The notes under the pieces are model-generated. The model was not told the origin of the DNA. It did no database searches and saw only the letters and a list, made by a program, of their open reading frames with translations. A stretch of DNA of 9,400 nt from Pseudomonas sp. (GTDB lineage: Bacteria; Pseudomonadota; Gammaproteobacteria; Pseudomonadales; Pseudomonadaceae), in the NCBI RefSeq assembly GCF_002796985.1, contig NZ_PEKX01000027.1, positions 1 to 9,400 on the forward strand, in the 5' to 3' direction. The position numbers were made by a program, and so were the translations under genes. Within the stretch, counting starts at the first letter, position 1; each line of letters opens with the position of its first letter. Shown here in pieces: positions 5,595 through 9,400 of the stretch.

Positions 5595-7433
5595 TCAGAA
5601 CGCGAAGCACGAGCAGCCGAAGGCGCCCCAGAAGCCCTGGAAGTCACTTACCGGCACGCTCGACTGGCGAGCGCGTTCGTGGCCGTGGCCATGTACACCG
5701 CAGGAGCCGGCACACTGGTGCACAGCATTCTGCAACGGAGCCTGCGGGCGCCAGTGGCCGGGAACCTTGGCCACCGGGGACCAGTCCGGCAGCACCGGAA
5801 TGGCGCTCGGCGCCTGGCGTTCGAAGTCGCCGCTGCCGAACACCACGCGGCCATCCACCACGGTCAGCACTGACTCGATGGCCTTGATGTCGTCCTCGGG
5901 CACGCTGAAGTAGTCCGCCGAGAGCACGGCAACGTCAGCCATCTGCCCGACCTTGAGCATGCCCTTCCTGCCCTGTTCGTTGGAGAACCAGGCACTGCCG
6001 TGGGTGTACAGCTCCAGCGCAGTAGTGCGGGACAAGCCTTCGGGGTACAGCTCCAGGCCGCCGACGGTCTTGCCGCTGACCATCCAGTACAGCGAGGTCC
6101 AGGGGTTGTAGCTGGAGACGCGGGTGGCGTCGGTGCCGGCGCCCACCGGCACGCCTTCGGCCAGCATGCGCTTGATCGGCGGGGTCGCTTCGGCGGCCTG
6201 CTTGCCGTAGCGGTCGACGAAGTACTCGCCCTGGAAGGCCATGCGGTCCTGAATGGCGATACCGCCGCCCAGCGCCCTCACCCGCTCGATGTTCTTCTGC
6301 GAGATGGTTTCGCAGTGGTCGAAGAACCAGTGCAGGCCGTTGAACGGGATGTCCCGGTTGACCTTCTCGAACACGTCGAGCATCCGCGAGATGGATTCGT
6401 CGTAGGTGGCGTGCAGGCGGAACGGCCAGCGCTGCTCGACGAGGTGGCGCACCACCGGCTCCAGTTCGGCCTCCATGCTGCCCGGCAGGTCGGGGCGCGG
6501 TTCGAGGAAGTCCTCGAAGTCGGCGGCCGAGAACACCAGCATCTCGCCAGCCCCGTTGTGCCGCAGGAAGTCGCTGCCCTGGCCGTACTTGACGCTGCTG
6601 GTCCAGTTCTTGAAGTCCGCCAGTTCTTCCTTGGGCTTCTGGGTGAACAGGTTGTAGGCGATGCGCACGGTGAGCTGGTGGTCTTTCTCCAGCTGTTCGA
6701 TCACCTGGTAGTCGTCCGGGTAGTTCTGGAAGCCGCCGCCAGCGTCGATGGCGCTGGTGACGCCCAGGCGGTTCAGTTCGCGCATGAACTGGCGGGTGGA
6801 GTTGACCTGGTATTCCAGCGGCAACTTCGGCCCCTTGGCCAGGGTCGCGTAGAGGATCATCGCGTTGGGCCGGGCCACCAGCATGCCGGTGGGCTCGCCC
6901 TTGCTGTCACGGACGATCTCGCCGCCGGGCGGGTTCGGGGTGTCCTTGGTGTAGCCGACCACTCGCAGAGCGGCGCGGTTCAGCAACGCGCGGTCATACA
7001 GGTGCAGGACGAAGACAGGCGTGTCCGGTGCGGCCTGGTTCAGTTCCTCAATGGTCGGCATGCGCTTCTCGGCAAACTGGAATTCGTTCCAGCCGCCCAC
7101 CACGCGCACCCATTGCGGCGACGGCGTGCGCAGGGCCTGCTCCTTGAGCAGGCGCAGGGCGTCGGCCAGGGACGGCACGCCTTCCCAGCGCAGTTCGAGG
7201 TTGTAGTTCAGCCCGCCGCGGATCAGGTGCAGGTGCGAGTCGTTGAGACCGGGGATCGCGGTGCGCCCCTTGAGGTCGATGACGCGGGTGGCGCCAGCGC
7301 GGAAGGCCATGGCCTCCGCCTCGCTGCCCACGGCGATGAACTTGCCGTCGGCGATGGCCACGGCGGTGGCCTCGGGTTTCTCGCGGTCGACGGTGTGGAA
7401 GCGGCCGTTGGTCAGGATCAGGTCGGCGTACAT
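5595..7433 (-). CDS. YtcJ-type metal-dependent amidohydrolase with Cys/His-rich tail
   Basis: A 612-residue cytoplasmic enzyme of the amidohydrolase superfamily (amidohydrolase_3/YtcJ group, which includes N-substituted formamide deformylase). Metal-site and catalytic landmarks are H67-x-H69 in NDSHLH, His341 in LHATYDES, His373 in FFDHCE and Asp435 in GAGTDATR. A closing MADVAVLSADYF segment (498-509) belongs to the composite beta-sandwich. It should hydrolyse an amide or related C-N bond; the substrate is unknown. After the normal end of the family, residues 550-612 add a tail with Cys574, Cys578, HGHGH (581-585) and a final GCSCFAF. The ATG at 7433 has a good ribosome binding site (AGAGGA, 7447-7442). 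It starts 19 bases after the ABM gene, so it should share its transcript. Confidence 0.88.
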   Translation of the reverse strand: MYADLILTNGRFHTVDREKPEATAVAIADGKFIAVGSEAEAMAFRAGATRVIDLKGRTAIPGLNDSHLHLIRGGLNYNLELRWEGVPSLADALRLLKEQALRTPSPQWVRVVGGWNEFQFAEKRMPTIEELNQAAPDTPVFVLHLYDRALLNRAALRVVGYTKDTPNPPGGEIVRDSKGEPTGMLVARPNAMILYATLAKGPKLPLEYQVNSTRQFMRELNRLGVTSAIDAGGGFQNYPDDYQVIEQLEKDHQLTVRIAYNLFTQKPKEELADFKNWTSSVKYGQGSDFLRHNGAGEMLVFSAADFEDFLEPRPDLPGSMEAELEPVVRHLVEQRWPFRLHATYDESISRMLDVFEKVNRDIPFNGLHWFFDHCETISQKNIERVRALGGGIAIQDRMAFQGEYFVDRYGKQAAEATPPIKRMLAEGVPVGAGTDATRVSSYNPWTSLYWMVSGKTVGGLELYPEGLSRTTALELYTHGSAWFSNEQGRKGMLKVGQMADVAVLSADYFSVPEDDIKAIESVLTVVDGRVVFGSGDFERQAPSAIPVLPDWSPVAKVPGHWRPQAPLQNAVHQCAGSCGVHGHGHERARQSSVPVSDFQGFWGAFGCSCFAF

Positions 7434-7452
7434 GGCGATGTTCCTCTTTCGA

Positions 7453-8007
7453 TCAGCGGGCGTTGAGCCAGGCGGAGAACAGGCGCGTGGCCCGTGGCAT
7501 GAAAACGTAGACCACCAGCAGGACGATGGTGGCGACGATGAGCATGTTGGCCGGCACGAAGCCGCCCAGCAGCGGAACCTGGGTGAACAGCGGGCGCCAC
7601 AGCTGCGGCACCAGCATCACCAGCGGCAGGATCACCAGGTAGGAGATGGCCGCCTGTTTCCAGCGCGGCGGCTGCTTCTGCGGGTTGTCCGGAGAGGCGA
7701 ACCAGAACTCGTGGGCGCGGTGCAGTTCTTTCTGCTCACCGTCGATCAGGTGCGGGTTGGCGCGGCCGATCAGTTCATGACGCTGCGGTGAGTCCAGCCA
7801 AGCCTGCAGTTCGTTGGCGCTGGCGAAGCGCAGGACCGAGGTGAAATGGTCGCCCTGGCGCATCACGTCCACGCCCAGGTGACCGGGGAACTCACTGGCG
7901 GCACGGGTCAGTTCACGCAGGATGGATTCATAGGCGGCGACGCTGTCGGGGCGGGCGCGGTGGCGGATGATCAGGGTGACGGATTCTTGCTGCGTGGGCT
8001 GGCTCAT
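7453..8007 (-). CDS. ABM-domain (antibiotic biosynthesis monooxygenase-like) protein with two membrane helices
   Basis: A 184-residue protein. Residues about 8-100 form an ABM-type dimeric alpha/beta-barrel domain: TLIIRHRARPDSVAAYESIL opens the first strand and helix, and VLRFASANELQAWLDSPQRHEL carries the second. Residues about 119-137 and 153-170 are hydrophobic helices, so the C-terminal part anchors the protein in the inner membrane. ABM domains can act on quinone- or haem-like substrates or simply bind hydrophobic molecules; no specific activity can be claimed. The ATG at 8007 is chosen over an in-frame TTG at 8022 because GGAGAG (8020-8015) sits 7 bases before the ATG and would overlap the TTG. 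It lies between the exported hydrolase and the amidohydrolase in the same direction. Confidence 0.82.
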   Translation of the reverse strand: MSQPTQQESVTLIIRHRARPDSVAAYESILRELTRAASEFPGHLGVDVMRQGDHFTSVLRFASANELQAWLDSPQRHELIGRANPHLIDGEQKELHRAHEFWFASPDNPQKQPPRWKQAAISYLVILPLVMLVPQLWRPLFTQVPLLGGFVPANMLIVATIVLLVVYVFMPRATRLFSAWLNAR

Positions 8008-8014
8008 GTGGATT

Positions 8015-8020
8015 CTCTCC
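8015..8020 (-). promoter_or_regulatory. Ribosome binding site that sets the ABM-protein start
   Basis: GGAGAG on the minus strand, 7 bases before ATG 8007. It covers the only upstream in-frame alternative start (TTG 8022-8020), which rules that start out. Confidence 0.75.
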
Positions 8021-8041
8021 AAAAAGGCCTCCAGAGAAGTG

Positions 8042-8069
8042 TCCTCCCCCGCCCGGCGGCGAGGGAGGA
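8042..8069 (-). terminator. Strong imperfect hairpin between the hydrolase and ABM genes
   Basis: Twelve positions pair with one mismatch (8042-8053 with 8058-8069) around a 4-base CGGC loop. It lies 7 bases after the hydrolase stop on the minus strand. No T-run follows directly; a T5 tract comes only some 17 bases later (8025-8021). It may partly terminate transcription or protect the hydrolase mRNA end, so that the downstream genes are expressed less. Full termination is not supported. Confidence 0.45.
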
Positions 8070-8076
8070 AAGCGGC

Positions 8077-9093
8077 TTACTGTAGGTGAACCTTCAGCTC
8101 TTCACCGGCCTGGCGCATGGCGGCCTGGACCGCCGGCACCTTGCTCACCACGTTGAGCAGGCCGTAGTCATGGATCATTCCGTTGTAGCGCACAGACGTG
8201 ACAGCCACACCGGCGGCGTCGAGTTTGCGACCGTAGGCTTCGCCTTCATCGCGCAGCACGTCGGACTCGGCGGTCTGGATCAGGGTCGGCGGCAGGCCCT
8301 TGAGCTGGTCGGTGGTGGCACGCAGCGGTGATGCGTAGATCTCGGCGCGCTGTTTCGGGTCGGTGGTGTAGCTGTCCCAAAACCACTGCATCATCGGCCG
8401 GGTGAGGAAGTGCCCCTGGGCGAACTGGTGGTACGAGCCAGTCTCGAAGCTGGCATCGGTCACCGGCCACAGCAGGGCCTGGAAGCGCAGCTTCGGCGTG
8501 CCCTTGTCCTTGGCCATCAGTGCCACCACCGCAGCCATGTTGCCGCCGACGCTGTTGCCAGCCACCGCCAGGCGCTTGCCATCGACGTTAATCTCCTTGC
8601 CGTGCTCGGCGACCCATTGGGTCGCGGCGTAGGCCTGGTTGATCGCGACCGGGTAATGCGCCTCGGGGGACGGGGTGTAGTCGACGTAGACCGCCACCGC
8701 GCCAGAGTTCACCACCAGGTCGTGGATCAAACGGGCGTGGGTCGGGTAGTCACCCAGCACCCAGCCGCCGCCATGGAAGAACATGAACACCGGCAGAGTG
8801 CCCTTCACGCCGGCCGGACGGACGATGGTCAGCTTCACGGGGCCGACGTCGGTCTGCACGGTCTTCTCGCTGACCTGGGTGCCGGAGAGGTCCACCTTCA
8901 CCGAAGCCTGGGCGCCGGTCAGGACGGCACGGGCGTCTTTCGGCGAGAGGGTTTCCAGCGGCTGGCCCTTGCCGGCTTCCAGGGCTTCGAGGAAAGCCTG
9001 GGTGTTGTGTTCGACGGTGGGGTTGCCAGCGGCGAAGACGTTGCCGATGGCCAGGGCGAGGGAGGCGGCGAGCAGGGATTTCTTGGTGTTCAT
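8077..9093 (-). CDS. Exported alpha/beta hydrolase, HSL (hormone-sensitive lipase) family esterase
   Basis: A 338-residue esterase/lipase-like enzyme with a signal peptide (about residues 1-22, ending VFAAG), so it should act in the periplasm or outside the cell. The HSL-family oxyanion motif HGGGW is at 107-111. The nucleophile elbow is GNSVGG (179-184) with Ser181; the usual form is GDSAGG, so the Asp next to the serine is Asn here. Asp278 (ESDVLRDEG) and His308 (MIHDYG) complete the triad. It should hydrolyse short-chain or small carboxylic esters; the exact substrate is unknown. The ATG at 9093 has a ribosome binding site (AAGGAA, 9106-9101) 7 bases upstream. It is the first gene of a same-strand set with an ABM-domain membrane protein and an amidohydrolase, separated from them by a hairpin. 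Confidence 0.92.
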   Translation of the reverse strand: MNTKKSLLAASLALAIGNVFAAGNPTVEHNTQAFLEALEAGKGQPLETLSPKDARAVLTGAQASVKVDLSGTQVSEKTVQTDVGPVKLTIVRPAGVKGTLPVFMFFHGGGWVLGDYPTHARLIHDLVVNSGAVAVYVDYTPSPEAHYPVAINQAYAATQWVAEHGKEINVDGKRLAVAGNSVGGNMAAVVALMAKDKGTPKLRFQALLWPVTDASFETGSYHQFAQGHFLTRPMMQWFWDSYTTDPKQRAEIYASPLRATTDQLKGLPPTLIQTAESDVLRDEGEAYGRKLDAAGVAVTSVRYNGMIHDYGLLNVVSKVPAVQAAMRQAGEELKVHLQ

Positions 9094-9191
9094 GATTCGG
9101 TTCCTTGAAAGTGGGGGAGGTATTTCCAGAGGACGGACGAATCTTGATCCATGCCTGCAAGGCGCGGAATAGACAGGATTGCAGGGTCACT

Positions 9192-9205
9192 TTGCAGTTC
9201 TGCAA
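9192..9205. promoter_or_regulatory. Candidate operator TTGCA-N4-TGCAA
   Basis: A perfect 5-bp inverted repeat with a 4-base centre, about 100 bases before the hydrolase start. Single half-sites also occur at 9156-9160 (TGCAA), 9179-9183 (TTGCA) and 9223-9227 (TTGCA). The arrangement suits a dimeric regulator, but no regulator gene lies in the window. Confidence 0.35.
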
Positions 9206-9338
9206 GGGCCTCTTCAGGGGCGTTGCAGAATTGCCGGAGGCTACGGATCCAACCTTCAGGATGCGCGGGGGCACCTAGCCCATGCCTGCGACAGAACCCG
9301 TACCGGAACAACGCGAACACAGTCCGCTGGCACGAACG

Positions 9339-9390
9339 TAGGATGGGTGGAGCGCAGTGTTCTGCCGGGACACATGGGTAACAGGTGTCG
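9339..9390. repeat. Possible dispersed Pseudomonas repeat (GTAGGATGGGTGGAGCGCAG type)
   Basis: GTAGGATGGGTGGAGCGCAG starts at 9340 and resembles a dispersed intergenic repeat I recall from Pseudomonas genomes, which usually continues into an ACCCAT arm. Here the next part departs from that form, so it may be a degenerate copy. The window ends before its extent can be judged. Confidence 0.35.
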
Positions 9391-9400
9391 GGAGACATAG

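Larger units (their letters stand above)
9094..9400. other. Upstream region of the hydrolase gene set
   Basis: No convincing gene is seen; open frames on both strands lack family resemblance. The part nearest the hydrolase gene contains a cluster of TTGCA/TGCAA half-sites (9156-9227) and probably its promoter, although no clear -35/-10 or sigma-54 pair was found. The far end (about 9339-9400) resembles a dispersed Pseudomonas repeat. Confidence 0.4.

Noticed and set aside
6000..7466. 488-codon plus-strand open frame across the amidohydrolase gene
   Set aside because: It is an antisense shadow rich in Val/Gly/His/Gln; the minus strand encodes a complete enzyme with metal ligands.
8008..8022. 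TTG start for the ABM-domain protein at 8022
   Set aside because: The Shine-Dalgarno GGAGAG overlaps the TTG and is ideally spaced for the ATG at 8007.
9094..9300. Sigma-54 promoter for the esterase gene
   Set aside because: TTGCA elements are present, but no GG element at the required distance upstream was found on the minus strand.
9090..9398. Possible 102-residue minus-strand gene upstream of the esterase
   Set aside because: It has no recognisable family and overlaps the esterase start and its ribosome binding site; the region looks regulatory.

Overview
The window looks like chromosomal DNA of a Pseudomonas species. The GC content is high, it carries an inverted pair of the GTAGGAGCGAGC-type REP sequence common in this genus, and it encodes a DUF2790 protein, a family I know mainly from Pseudomonas. 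The species cannot be fixed from the sequence. No rRNA, tRNA, CRISPR array or insertion sequence was seen.

Layout. (1) Positions 1-1352: a lone plus-strand integral-membrane di-iron hydroxylase of the sterol desaturase/fatty acid hydroxylase superfamily, preceded by about 300 bases with a perfect 16-bp palindrome. (2) Positions 1330-1932: a minus-strand type II toxin-antitoxin pair (Phd/YefM-like antitoxin, then RelE/ParE-like toxin) whose terminator hairpin touches the toxin stop codon. (3) Positions 2120-5392: a two-armed stress locus. On the minus strand a membrane-anchored catalase-family peroxidase, a cytochrome b561 and a small exported DUF2790 protein form an operon with overlapping ends. 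Divergently, on the plus strand, lie an ECF sigma factor and its membrane-spanning anti-sigma factor, also overlapping. The spacer holds two divergent copies of the same promoter motif, GGGAATA with GGAAT-N16-CGTC spacing, one for each arm. This suggests that the ECF factor drives both itself and the peroxidase operon. (4) Positions 5393-5594: the convergent spacer, with the REP pair (REPIN-like), a decayed third copy and a weak terminator-like hairpin. (5) Positions 5595-9093: a minus-strand gene set made of an exported HSL-family alpha/beta hydrolase, an ABM-domain protein with two membrane helices, and a YtcJ-type metal-dependent amidohydrolase with an unusual Cys/His-rich C-terminal tail. 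(6) Positions 9094-9400: the upstream region of that set, with a cluster of TTGCA/TGCAA half-sites and a repeat-like segment at the window edge.

How the genes may work together. In region 3 the anti-sigma factor would hold the ECF factor at the membrane until an envelope signal arrives. The released sigma factor would then switch on a peroxidase facing the periplasm, a quinol-linked b-type cytochrome that could feed it electrons, and a small exported protein. Neither regulator contains any cysteine, so thiol oxidation in them cannot be the signal. A methionine-rich stretch just outside the anti-sigma factor's membrane helix is a possible alternative. Region 5 reads as a catabolic or detoxification set: ester hydrolysis outside the cytoplasm, then amide or related hydrolysis inside. 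Its substrate cannot be told from sequence.
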